This document shows positions 27,155 through 36,214 of a DNA stretch of 64,000 bases, piece by piece. Source of the stretch: Longimicrobiaceae bacterium. GTDB lineage: Bacteria > Gemmatimonadota > Gemmatimonadetes > Longimicrobiales > Longimicrobiaceae. Location: NCBI GenBank assembly GCA_036375715.1, contig DASVBS010000004.1:1-64000 (forward strand), in the 5' to 3' direction. How positions within the stretch are numbered: position 1 is the stretch's first letter; each line of letters opens with the position of its first letter. The notes beneath the pieces were generated by a model. That model saw nothing but the letters and a program-made list of their open reading frames with translations, was not told the DNA's origin and ran no database searches. A program made the translations under genes and the position numbers.

Positions 27155-30100
27155 ATGCGGTCCGGACGGCGGGGTTTTCTCGTCCTGGCACTCCTGCTCT
27201 TCTCCGCGGTGCCGGCCGTGGCCCAGCACGCCATCTCGGGCCGCGTTACGGACGCAACAACGGGACAGCCGCTGCCAGGCACGCAGGTGAACGTCCAGGG
27301 AACCGGGATCTCCACGCTGACCGATACGGACGGCCGGTTCCAGCTGACGGCTCCGTCCCCCAACGACGTGATCGTATTCTCGAGGCTCGGCTACACGACC
27401 GTCGAGGTTGCGATCGACAACCGCACCGAGATCAACGCCCAGTTGACCTCGAGCGCGGTGGAGTTGGAGGGGGTCGTGGCGATCGGGTACGGGGAGGCGC
27501 GACGCGCCACCCTGACGGAAAGCGTGGGGGTCGTCGAAGCCGAAGAGATTCAGAAGGCCACCATTGCCAGCCCCGACCAGGCGATTCAGGGACGCGTCTC
27601 CGGCGTTCAGGTGACGACCGAGTCCGGAATCCCCGGCGCGCCGGTGGCGATGCGAATCCGCGGGGTGGGCACGGTGGGCAACACCCAGCCACTCTTCGTG
27701 ATCGACGGCGTTCCGATCGGCAAGGGAACCGCCGGGACTGCGAGCCCGCTAGCCACCATCAACCCGAGCGATATCGAAAGTATCTCTGTTCTGAAGGACG
27801 CGTCGGCGGCATCCGTCTACGGCATGCAGGCGGCCAACGGGGTAGTGCTGATTCAGACCAAGCAGGGCCGACTCGGCAAGCCGACGATCCAGTACGACGC
27901 CTACTACGGGATACAGCGCTTCCCGAAGTACTTCGACCTCAACGACGCGCAGGCGTGGTTGGCGCTGGAGCGGGAAGCGATCGACAACGAGAACAGGTAC
28001 TTCGGCCGGGTGCCGGGGACTCCCGAGTACGAGTTGCAGCACCCCGATCTGCGGGACGGCTCTCCGGTGCTGCCGCAGTTGCTGGCGCGCAACACCGACT
28101 GGACAAGAGTGGGGATTCACAACGACGCGCCGATCACCAACCACAACATTTCGATCTCCGGCGCCTCGGAGGACGTCAACTACTACGTCTCGGGCGGGTT
28201 CTACCAGCAGGACGCCATCGTCGACAAGTGGGATCTGCGGCGGTACAGCTTCCGCGCGAACAGTGATTTCAACATCACGAACTGGTTCCGCGTGGGAGAG
28301 AACTTCTCGGTCTCCAACCAGACGACTCTGCGGGGCTCGGCCAACTACGGCGACGGCACGATCCTGAACAATGTGCTGCAGCAGCCGCCGATCTTCCTGG
28401 CCTATGACCCCGCCCTCGTCAGTCCAACCAACCCCAAGGGGCTGACCGGGAACTATCAGACCGCGGGATTCACCCGACCGAACCTCAACTCCACCAACCA
28501 GCTGGTGGACGTGAACGATCGCACTACCCGTGTGATCGGCAGCGTCTACGGCGAGGTCGACCTGCTTCCGGGCCTCACCGTCCGCTCGCAGAACTCCGTC
28601 GACTGGGGGATCAATAGCATCTACTTCTGGCAGCCGGAGCTCACCAACGAGATGACGGGCTTCGCTCGGGCGGAGATCGCCGAGGACATTCGCAGCGACA
28701 ACTACACCCTGGTCTCCACCAACACGGCCAACTACGTCGCGTCTTTCGGTGACCACAATCTCGAGCTCCTCGGCGGGCTGGAGACCAACATCTTCCGCGG
28801 CAACAGCCTGAGCCTGCAGACGACCGGCTTCGTCAACACGATCTACGAGCTGCGGCGGATCGTGGCGCTTGGCGACCAGATGCTGAAGAAGGGCGGCGGT
28901 GCCGGAGAGCAGAACCGCGTGGGATACATCGGACGCCTGAACTACAACTACGCCGACAAGTACCTGCTCACCGCCAGCATCCGTCGCGACGGAGTGTCGA
29001 CCTTCGCACCGGGGCACCAGTGGGGGACCTTCCCGGCGATCTCGGCGGGCTGGCGCGTCACCGAGGAGCCCTGGTTCAACGTACCCTGGATCAACGAGCT
29101 GAAGCTCCGTGGCAGCTGGGGTCAGCTTGGCAACTCCGAGATCACGGGTGGGCAGTACCCGCAGTACGTGTCCGTGCTGCTCTGGGCCGACTACGAGATC
29201 GGCGGGCAGGTGCAGCTCGCGCCGACTCCGCAGCCACGACTGGCCAATCCGGAGCTGAGCTGGGAAACCAACGAGACCACCGACATCGGCTTCGAGACCA
29301 GCCTCTTCGACAACGCCTTCGATTTCGCCGCGACCTATTACCGGCGCGACACGAAGGACTTCCTCCTGGCGATTCCGGTGCCGGTGCTCTCGGGCTTCCG
29401 CGAGGCGCCCGTGAACGTGGGCTCGGTGCGGAACAGCGGATGGGAGTTCCAGGCGGGCTACAACACGGTTCTCGCCAACGATCTCCTACTGGGCATCAGC
29501 GCCAACCTGACCACGGTAAAGAACGAGTTGCGCTCGCTCACCTCGGGAGTCGAGGAGTACCAGCAGGATGGCATCTACCGGACCCAGGTCGGATTCCCCA
29601 TCGGCCACTTCTTCGCATACAAGACCTGTGGGGTGTACCAGACCAACGAGGAGGCCTCGCAAGTCGTCGACAATACCATCGGCGGAAACCACGCCGAAGC
29701 CGGCGACATGTGCTTCCAGGACATTCGCGGGGAGTACGAAAGGGATCCCGAAACGGGTGAGCTCATTGAGACGCCTCCGGACGGGATGATCACCCCGGCG
29801 GATCGGACGTATCTCGGCAAGACGATTCCTGATGCCTACTACGGCATCAACTTCAACGCCGCCTACCGCAACTTCGACCTGACCGCCTTCTTCACCGGCG
29901 TAACGGGCGTCCAGGCGTACAACCAGGTGCGGCGCAGTCTGGAGACGATGGCGGGTGGCGGGGGCAACCAGCTCGCTACCACTCAGAATCGGTGGACGCC
30001 GGAGAACCCGAGCAGGACCATGCCGCGCGCGATCGGCGGCGACCCCGCCGGCAACGCCCGCCTCTCGGATCGCTGGATCGAGGACGCCGACTACTTCCGG

Positions 30101-30352
30101 CTGAAGACGCTGCAGATCGGATATACGTTGCCCGACGATATCTTCGGCAGCGCGGTGCGCAACACCCGGATCTACCTGTCCGCTACCAACCTGTGGACGC
30201 TCACGGACTACAGCGGGCTGGATCCGGAGTTCACCTCGCGCGGCAACGCCTTCAACGAGGCGAGAAACCAGTCGCAGCTCGGGGCCGGTACGGACGACGG
30301 CAACGTGCCGCAGCCGCGCATCTTCCAGATCGGAGTCAGCACCACCTTCTGA
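27155..30352 (+). CDS. SusC/RagA-type TonB-linked outer membrane protein
   Basis: The protein is about 1065 residues. The ATG at 27155 begins a clean signal peptide (MRSGRRGFLVLALLLFSAVP…AQ), and GAGGG lies just upstream. A carboxypeptidase-regulatory-like domain (HAISGRVTDATTGQPLPGTQ, about 25-110) precedes the TonB plug (QAIQGRVSGVQVTTESGIPG, then VRGVGTV-type RIRGVGTVGNTQPLFVIDGV, and ISVLKDASAASVYG). The rest is a large 22-strand barrel ending in FQIGVSTTF, the usual terminal aromatic. SusC-like porins take up oligosaccharides or peptides with a SusD lid, powered by TonB. The SusD gene follows at 66 bp. The substrate is not predictable from sequence alone. Confidence 0.96.
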   Translation: MRSGRRGFLVLALLLFSAVPAVAQHAISGRVTDATTGQPLPGTQVNVQGTGISTLTDTDGRFQLTAPSPNDVIVFSRLGYTTVEVAIDNRTEINAQLTSSAVELEGVVAIGYGEARRATLTESVGVVEAEEIQKATIASPDQAIQGRVSGVQVTTESGIPGAPVAMRIRGVGTVGNTQPLFVIDGVPIGKGTAGTASPLATINPSDIESISVLKDASAASVYGMQAANGVVLIQTKQGRLGKPTIQYDAYYGIQRFPKYFDLNDAQAWLALEREAIDNENRYFGRVPGTPEYELQHPDLRDGSPVLPQLLARNTDWTRVGIHNDAPITNHNISISGASEDVNYYVSGGFYQQDAIVDKWDLRRYSFRANSDFNITNWFRVGENFSVSNQTTLRGSANYGDGTILNNVLQQPPIFLAYDPALVSPTNPKGLTGNYQTAGFTRPNLNSTNQLVDVNDRTTRVIGSVYGEVDLLPGLTVRSQNSVDWGINSIYFWQPELTNEMTGFARAEIAEDIRSDNYTLVSTNTANYVASFGDHNLELLGGLETNIFRGNSLSLQTTGFVNTIYELRRIVALGDQMLKKGGGAGEQNRVGYIGRLNYNYADKYLLTASIRRDGVSTFAPGHQWGTFPAISAGWRVTEEPWFNVPWINELKLRGSWGQLGNSEITGGQYPQYVSVLLWADYEIGGQVQLAPTPQPRLANPELSWETNETTDIGFETSLFDNAFDFAATYYRRDTKDFLLAIPVPVLSGFREAPVNVGSVRNSGWEFQAGYNTVLANDLLLGISANLTTVKNELRSLTSGVEEYQQDGIYRTQVGFPIGHFFAYKTCGVYQTNEEASQVVDNTIGGNHAEAGDMCFQDIRGEYERDPETGELIETPPDGMITPADRTYLGKTIPDAYYGINFNAAYRNFDLTAFFTGVTGVQAYNQVRRSLETMAGGGGNQLATTQNRWTPENPSRTMPRAIGGDPAGNARLSDRWIEDADYFRLKTLQIGYTLPDDIFGSAVRNTRIYLSATNLWTLTDYSGLDPEFTSRGNAFNEARNQSQLGAGTDDGNVPQPRIFQIGVSTTF

Positions 30353-30366
30353 GGCGCATCCCGCCC

Positions 30367-30392
30367 TGGCCCGACTGAATCCGGTCGGGTCG
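30367..30392 (+). promoter_or_regulatory. Hairpin between susC and susD genes
   Basis: CCCGAC and GTCGGG (extended to about 9 pairs with two wobbles) enclose TGAATCCG, 15 bases after the SusC stop. There is no T-run. It could partially terminate or stabilise the upstream mRNA and so set the SusC:SusD ratio. Confidence 0.4.
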
Positions 30393-30418
30393 GGGAGGGA
30401 TCGGAGATTCTTCTATCG

Positions 30419-32188
30419 ATGCCAACTCTCATGTTCACTACCCGCAAGCGAGTCGCCCTAGGGGTGGTGGTGCCCGTCGCCTGCGCGCTGGTGCTCGCGC
30501 GCTGCGACGGATTGCTCGATACCCAACCGTTCGGCTCGCTCAATACCGGCACTTTCTATAAGACGGCGGGAGATTTCGAGGCGGCTACCATCGGGGCCTA
30601 CTCGACCCTCCAGAACCTTACCTATAGCGGGCGCGACCAGTCGATCTTCGAGCAGATGCTCCTGCCGGACGACGACACCCGCGCCCCCGGCTCGGACGAG
30701 GACAGCGATTTCTCCTGGACGCCGACGAACAACAGCATCGGCTACATCTGGGACGTCAGCTATCGCGGGATCCTCCGGGCCAACCTGATCCTGCAGCAGC
30801 TGGAGCTGACCGACCAGCTTACCCCGGAGGAGATCGCTCGGTTTTCGGGCGAAGCGAAGTTCGTGCGTGCCTACTTCAACTTCATTCTCGCCCGGATGTT
30901 CGGGACCCCTCCGGTGGTGACGCAGGTCGCGTCATCGATCGAGGAGACCCGGCTGGCTAATTCGCAACCCGGAGAGATCTGGGACCTGATCGAGGCCGAT
31001 CTCGAGGATGCGATTACCGGTCTGGCGGGGCTCGACCTGGAAGATGGGCGCGCCAGCGAGTGGGCGGCGCGTGCCCTCCTCGGGAAGGTCGAGCTGTACC
31101 GGGCCCAGTGGTTCAATCAGCCGGAGAAGTATGCCGAGGCCGAACAGCACCTGCAGGAAGTGGTGAACAGCGGGCAGTTCTCGCTGGTCCCCTACAAGGA
31201 CAACTTCGACTACCGCACCGAGAACAACGCGGAGTCGTTGTTCGAGCTGCAGGCCTCGTTTGGCACCGACATCAACGGCTGGGCGGCGACCGACGAGAAT
31301 GGCGGCGGCGCCTCCGCGGGAACGGGCCGTCCGCTGGCAACGGGCGCGGGCGGTTTCAACGGTGTGAACGCGCCGGGCGGGTTCGACTGGGGTGACGGTG
31401 GGATCATCATGACCCGGACCTTCGTCGACTTCTTCGAGCGCTACGACTCCGCCACCGTCACCGTTCCCGGCACCGGGCAGCAGGTCAAGGTGGTGGTGCG
31501 TGATCCGCGCGCGTACTGGACGTTCTACTCCACGGGCGAGCAGTACGGACGCGCGTGCGACGGCCAGCAGCCGGTTCCCTACAACTTCGTCTGGGGCTGT
31601 CAGGGCGCCAATGTGAACGCGACGGAGGCGGCGAGCTGGTCGGTGACGGGCCACACACCGGCCAAGTACATCCGCCCGTACGAGAACTACGCGGGTGGAC
31701 AGATGCTGAATCAGTCGGTGAGCCAGAACAACGAACGGCTAATCCGCTATGCCGACGTGCTGCTCCTGCTGGCAGAGGCGAAGATCCTCGGCAGCGGCGA
31801 CCTGGCCGGTGCCGCGGCTCTGATCAATCAGGTGCGCGCTCGTGCGCGGGACGCATGGGACTCGGCGTACGGAGCCGCCTCGGCCGACGCGGATCTGTAT
31901 GCGAGTTTCACCAAGCCGGCGAACCTGCTCCCCGACGTCGTCCCGGTGTCGCAGGAGCAGATGTTCGAGGCGCTGATGTACGAGCGCAGGGCGGAGCTGT
32001 CGCTGGAGTTCTCGCGCTTCGCCGACCTCGTGCGCTGGCTGCGGGCGGGCCTCATCGACCGCTCGGACATCGATTTCGGTGACGACACGGCCAACTCGCG
32101 CTTCAACCCGGAGGTCCACCTACTGCGGCCCATTCCGCTCGGGGAGATGGACCTGAACCCGAACCTGCAGCAGAACCCCGGCTACTGA
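30419..32188 (+). CDS. SusD/RagB-type nutrient-binding outer membrane lipoprotein
   Basis: The 589-residue SusD-like protein has an N-terminal lipoprotein signal (VVPVACALVLARC), with mature Cys at about residue 28. DGLLDTQPFGSLNTGTFYKT and FEAATIGAYSTLQNL are the family's first helices, and the TPR-like core includes RFSGEAKFVRAYFNFILARM. The C-terminal RYADVLLLLAEAKILGSGDL, LINQVRARARDAW and LMYERRAELSLEFSRFADLV are characteristic. HLLRPIPLGEMDLNPNLQQN closes the protein as is usual. It should act as the surface lid over the SusC barrel, binding the imported ligand. A good terminator follows. The ligand is unknown. Confidence 0.96.
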   Translation: MPTLMFTTRKRVALGVVVPVACALVLARCDGLLDTQPFGSLNTGTFYKTAGDFEAATIGAYSTLQNLTYSGRDQSIFEQMLLPDDDTRAPGSDEDSDFSWTPTNNSIGYIWDVSYRGILRANLILQQLELTDQLTPEEIARFSGEAKFVRAYFNFILARMFGTPPVVTQVASSIEETRLANSQPGEIWDLIEADLEDAITGLAGLDLEDGRASEWAARALLGKVELYRAQWFNQPEKYAEAEQHLQEVVNSGQFSLVPYKDNFDYRTENNAESLFELQASFGTDINGWAATDENGGGASAGTGRPLATGAGGFNGVNAPGGFDWGDGGIIMTRTFVDFFERYDSATVTVPGTGQQVKVVVRDPRAYWTFYSTGEQYGRACDGQQPVPYNFVWGCQGANVNATEAASWSVTGHTPAKYIRPYENYAGGQMLNQSVSQNNERLIRYADVLLLLAEAKILGSGDLAGAAALINQVRARARDAWDSAYGAASADADLYASFTKPANLLPDVVPVSQEQMFEALMYERRAELSLEFSRFADLVRWLRAGLIDRSDIDFGDDTANSRFNPEVHLLRPIPLGEMDLNPNLQQNPGY

Positions 32189-32216
32189 GGCTTCCGTAAG
32201 TCCGAGGGTCGACGAA

Positions 32217-32255
32217 GAACCCCGCGCGGCTTAGGCGCCCCGCGGGGTTCCTTTT
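32217..32255 (+). terminator. Rho-independent terminator after susD
   Basis: GAACCCCGCG (32217-32226) and CGCGGGGTTC (32241-32250) form a perfect 10-bp stem around a 14-nt loop, followed by CTTTTG. It ends the SusC-SusD transcription unit. Confidence 0.9.
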
Positions 32256-32355
32256 GATTGCTGCCCGAGGCATCTGACCGGGCCCGAGGGCGCCTGCACA
32301 CCAACGTTGCGGACCAGAGAGGCATCTTGCAGGGAATCGGCCCGTAGGGCCGCCT

Positions 32356-34224
32356 CTACTGGCCGACCTCCATCCGCACCTCCAGCTCCATCGCCTCTGC
32401 GGGGCCCATCTCAAAGCCGATCATGCGGGTTCCGGGATTCGGGGAATCGTGCGCCGCAGGGGGCCGCTCCGTTTCGTAAAGCCTCAACTCCGCGGCCTCG
32501 GGCGCCACCACTTGCAGGCGAAGCGCCTTGCCGTTCTGCCGCAGGACGGCTTCGTGCGGGGAGCGGATCTCCACCTCCGCGCGGGTGACCATCCCCCAGC
32601 GCACCGGGCCGCCGAAGACGTCCTCCAGCCGGTCGCGCACCACCACCTCTCCCACTCGCACGATCTCCACCTCCCGAACGACCCTCTCGGCCTGCCCACG
32701 GTAGACGGGCGTTAGGTCAACCACCGTCCGGTTGGGAGTGTGCTCGATGATCCGCGCGTGACCCTCGACGTCGTGCGGCGCGCCGCCGATCACCAGGGTA
32801 TTGTGCGATAAGTTGTTGTTGCGGAAGACGCGCCAGCGGTCGCTCTCCTGCTCGCGGTTCCACAGGTCCATGCCGAGCGACTCGATACGGTTGTAGTCCT
32901 CCGCCCCCAGGTCGTGCGCCCACCGTTCCCCGGCCGCGTCGAGCACGAACGAGCCTGCGTCCATCTGCCCGTGCGGACCGGCCGCAAAGCCTGCCTTCAC
33001 CCCCACGAAGGTCGCATCGGGGTCCCAGGAGGTCCGGTGCATCGCCACCCCGATCTCGCCGCGCCCCACCCAGTGCAGCGGCATGCGGTTCTCGGCCGGG
33101 GTCTCCTGCTCCGGCATCCAGAGCAGGGCAAAGGGGAGGAGACGGGCTCCCGCACCCTTCACTTCCATCGCCTCTTCCGAGCGGAGGTACCGCGGGAGCA
33201 GCTCGTTCTCCAGCAGGAGCCAGTCGGGCCGCTGAAATCGTTCGGCGAACCAGTACAGGGCGGGGAGAGGTCCGCGCGTGGGCCCGCCGTCGGCGTAGTT
33301 GAAGAAGAGGCCCGTGGGGCCCGTAGCGTGGTTGATGTATTCGGCGGTGCGGTCGAAGCCAGGCTCGCGTGTCAGCTCGAAATCAGAGCCGAGCACGGAC
33401 TCGAGCTCGGCGATCAGGATTACGTTGAAGGAGGTGCCGTAGTCCCAGTAACCGGGACCCTCCGGATAGGTCCCGTCGGGGGAGAAAGAGGCCTGCATAG
33501 ACCGCGGTACGCTGGCCACCGCGCTGTGCACGACCTCGGTAGCCATTTCGCGATCCACTTCCAGCAACGCCAGCGCCGCCGCGCTGATTCCCGCTGTACA
33601 GACCTGTCCCCAGTTGTTCGTCGCCGTGAAGCACTCCCCGTGGGTCCTCCAGGCTTCGATCCCCTTCTCCAGCAACGCCGTCCGGATGATCTGACGATCG
33701 TCCGGTGAGAGCTCGTCGAAGAGCCAGTCGTAGCCGACCGCCACCGCCAGCGACATCTCCGCGGTGTCCAGGAAATGGCTGGGGTTCCAGTCAGGGAAAG
33801 CGGAGACGGCCAGGAGCTCCTCACGGGCTCGCTCCAGGAAGCGCTGGTCGCCACTGATGCGATACACCATGGAGAGGGTCAGGATACGACGCAGGGCCTT
33901 GCGAGATTCGCTCAGTAGTCGCCGTCCTGTGACCACGTGCTCTACCGGGGCGACGGACAGCATCGCCTCGGCCTGCAGGCGCAGGGTCTGGTAGAGCTCC
34001 CGCGCGCGTGCATTCCGCTCGATCTTCTGCCGGATCTGGGAGAAAGTCGAATCGCTCGCGAAGAGCCGAGGGTGCTCGCTACCCGCAGCCACCACGCGGG
34101 TGCGAATCTCCTCGAGGCTCACCTCGTGGGCGCGAACCCCCTCGACGCTCGCATCTGTGGGTTCCTGCGCAGCGACGACACCAGGGAGTGCGATTGCCAG
34201 GGCGACGACGGTAGCTCGAATCAT
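32356..34224 (-). CDS. Heparinase II/III family polysaccharide lyase
   Basis: The secreted protein is 622 residues. ATG 34224 begins a signal peptide (MIRATVVALAIALPGVVAAQ). A helical alpha/alpha toroid domain (residues about 35-350) contains HPRLFASDSTFSQIRQKIER, FLDTAEMSLAVAVGYDWLFD and TATNNWGQVCTAG, in which Asn and His/Tyr residues form the lyase active site. A beta-sheet domain follows, with the hallmark HGQMDAGSFVLDAAGERWAH. Relatives cleave uronate-containing polymers such as heparin, alginate or similar by beta-elimination. It points toward susD. It diverges from the DUF1704 gene across 125 bp. Substrate inference: acidic glycans, consistent with the sulfatase and NagBA nearby. Confidence 0.9.
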   Translation of the reverse strand: MIRATVVALAIALPGVVAAQEPTDASVEGVRAHEVSLEEIRTRVVAAGSEHPRLFASDSTFSQIRQKIERNARARELYQTLRLQAEAMLSVAPVEHVVTGRRLLSESRKALRRILTLSMVYRISGDQRFLERAREELLAVSAFPDWNPSHFLDTAEMSLAVAVGYDWLFDELSPDDRQIIRTALLEKGIEAWRTHGECFTATNNWGQVCTAGISAAALALLEVDREMATEVVHSAVASVPRSMQASFSPDGTYPEGPGYWDYGTSFNVILIAELESVLGSDFELTREPGFDRTAEYINHATGPTGLFFNYADGGPTRGPLPALYWFAERFQRPDWLLLENELLPRYLRSEEAMEVKGAGARLLPFALLWMPEQETPAENRMPLHWVGRGEIGVAMHRTSWDPDATFVGVKAGFAAGPHGQMDAGSFVLDAAGERWAHDLGAEDYNRIESLGMDLWNREQESDRWRVFRNNNLSHNTLVIGGAPHDVEGHARIIEHTPNRTVVDLTPVYRGQAERVVREVEIVRVGEVVVRDRLEDVFGGPVRWGMVTRAEVEIRSPHEAVLRQNGKALRLQVVAPEAAELRLYETERPPAAHDSPNPGTRMIGFEMGPAEAMELEVRMEVGQ

Positions 34225-34348
34225 GGCTCGCGAAGAGGTGGATGAGGGTGCCAACGGTCCGCGAGAGGAGGGACCGGGCTGGTGAGAGGGGTCACGCTGG
34301 CGAGCTCCTTGCTCTGCCTCCGCTCCGTTCGAGCCGCAGAGGAGGGCC

Positions 34349-36214
34349 GTGACCACGACTGCACTGAAGCCATCCCAGCTGAACGAGATCGCCGCGCGGA
34401 TCGAGCGACGCGAGGCGGTGAAGCTTCAGCTCCCGGACGGCGGTCGGCTCAGCCTCGAGCGCGGACTGCCCTACCTCTTCGTTCATCGCGCGTCGGAAGA
34501 GGGCAGGGACGAAGGAACGGTGCGCCTGCTCGGCGGAGAAGCGGCCGTCCTCGCGGCCACGACGGGGGCAAAGGGCGTCGACGCGCTGGTGCGGCGCGTC
34601 GCCGAAGCAGGATCCAATACCTATGGCGCTTTTCTCGTCCTCGAGCTGTGGGCCGGGCCTCCAGGGAGCACCACCTTCGCGGTGCGCGGTCCGGCTGGCC
34701 CGGCGCCCGAAACGGTCGAAGCGCTCACGCGGGAGCTCGAAGAGGTCGCTCAGCTCTATCCGGGGCTCGACGTCGCGTTTCAGGAAAGTGATGAACGCGG
34801 TCCCCCTGGCGCCACCCCTATCCTCTCCATCCGCGAGAGCTGGGAGCGCGGCATCCTGTATCTGGGGCTGGAGATCCCCCCGATCTATCGCGACGGACCG
34901 GACGGTCCAGTGTACCCCCGCTTTCTCCGGCGCCTGCAACGCGCCCTTTCACGGGCGCTGCGACAGACGGCGTACGAGTTCATCCGGGTCCAGACCACCT
35001 TCGAGCTGGAAAACTATCACGCGCTGGGAACGCAGACCGTCGCCGACTTCGTCCGGGAGGCGGATCGCGCGCTGGCTGCAATCGAGCGCTCCTTTTCGCT
35101 GCTGATCCTCACCTCGCCGGTGAACATTGCCGAGGCCTGGGATCGCTTCCGCGCAGATCAATATCAGCGAGACCCGGTCTTCCACTACCGGCTGCTGCCG
35201 ATGGATCCGGATCTGCTCAAGCGGCAACTCTACAACGTGCCCCTGGAGCTGATCGAGGATCCGGCCCTAGCCTACCTGATGCAGGATAAGCGCGAGGAGC
35301 TGGACCGACAGCTATCGATGCTCGGCGAACGCGGATCGCCCGACTTCCGCTTCGGCAGCATGCGCCTCTACGGAGCGGTGGATGACGAGCTCCTCGAGGT
35401 GGCGACCGAGCTGCTGCGGACCATCCCGCCGCCCCGGGGCAGGCCCGCCACCCGCGAGAGGTGGGTGGACTCGCGTGAGTTCCTGCGCGCGGCCGAAGCG
35501 GAGTTTGCCCACTATGCGCAGCGGCATCCCGCCATCCTGGATCGGAAGATCGAGATCCGGCCCGACCTGGTCGGGCTGATGGTGTCCGAAGGAAACCTGC
35601 TGATCGGCTCGCACCTGCGCATCGCGCCGAGTCGGGTCGGGGCCCTGCTCCATCACGAGGTCGGCACCCACGTGCTCACCTTCGTGAACGGCGCCGCGCA
35701 GCCGTTCGAGCAGCTGTCCCTCGGCCTGGCGGGCTACGACGAGTTGCAGGAAGGACTCGCCGTGCTCGCCGAGTACCTGGTCGGCGCCCTTGATCGGAGC
35801 AGGATGCGCCTGCTCGCCGCGCGGGTGCTGGCCGCCCACGCGGTCGAGCAGGGCGCCACCTTCGTCGAGACATTCGCTCTGCTGACAGGTGGGTACGGAT
35901 TCACGCCTCGGGGCGCGTGGCACATCGTGGCCCGGGTATTCACCTGCGGGGGCTTCACTCGCGACCTGATCTACCTTCGCGGCCTCATCAGTCTGCTCGC
36001 GTATCTCCGCTCGGGTGGAGACCTGCATCCGCTCTACATCGGCAAGATCGCGCAGAGGCACATCCCGGTCGTGGAGGAGCTGCGGCATCGGCGCATCCTG
36101 CGCGCTCCGCCTCTCGTTCCGCGCTTCCTCGACGACCCCGCCGCGTTGCGCCGGCTCGAGGCGGTCAGGGCAGGGATCCCGCTGATCGCACTCGTCACAG
36201 AAGACCAGCCATGA
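34349..36214 (+). CDS. DUF1704 zinc metallopeptidase-like protein (QEGLA/MATCAP family)
   Basis: The 621-residue protein contains the DUF1704 signature: HEVGTH (residues 436-441) as a zinc-binding HExxxH, and QEGLA (467-471), in which Glu468 is the likely third zinc ligand. Bacterial members are annotated as flavohemoglobin-expression-modulating QEGLA proteins. The eukaryotic relative MATCAP is a carboxypeptidase that removes C-terminal tyrosine from tubulin. The N-terminal half (1-330) is alpha/beta and helical, with ILSIRESWERGILYLGLEI. It starts at GTG 34349 and overlaps the ATP-grasp gene by 4 bp, so the two products are made together. A carboxypeptidase or peptide-trimming role is inference from the family. 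Confidence 0.88.
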   Translation: MTTTALKPSQLNEIAARIERREAVKLQLPDGGRLSLERGLPYLFVHRASEEGRDEGTVRLLGGEAAVLAATTGAKGVDALVRRVAEAGSNTYGAFLVLELWAGPPGSTTFAVRGPAGPAPETVEALTRELEEVAQLYPGLDVAFQESDERGPPGATPILSIRESWERGILYLGLEIPPIYRDGPDGPVYPRFLRRLQRALSRALRQTAYEFIRVQTTFELENYHALGTQTVADFVREADRALAAIERSFSLLILTSPVNIAEAWDRFRADQYQRDPVFHYRLLPMDPDLLKRQLYNVPLELIEDPALAYLMQDKREELDRQLSMLGERGSPDFRFGSMRLYGAVDDELLEVATELLRTIPPPRGRPATRERWVDSREFLRAAEAEFAHYAQRHPAILDRKIEIRPDLVGLMVSEGNLLIGSHLRIAPSRVGALLHHEVGTHVLTFVNGAAQPFEQLSLGLAGYDELQEGLAVLAEYLVGALDRSRMRLLAARVLAAHAVEQGATFVETFALLTGGYGFTPRGAWHIVARVFTCGGFTRDLIYLRGLISLLAYLRSGGDLHPLYIGKIAQRHIPVVEELRHRRILRAPPLVPRFLDDPAALRRLEAVRAGIPLIALVTEDQP

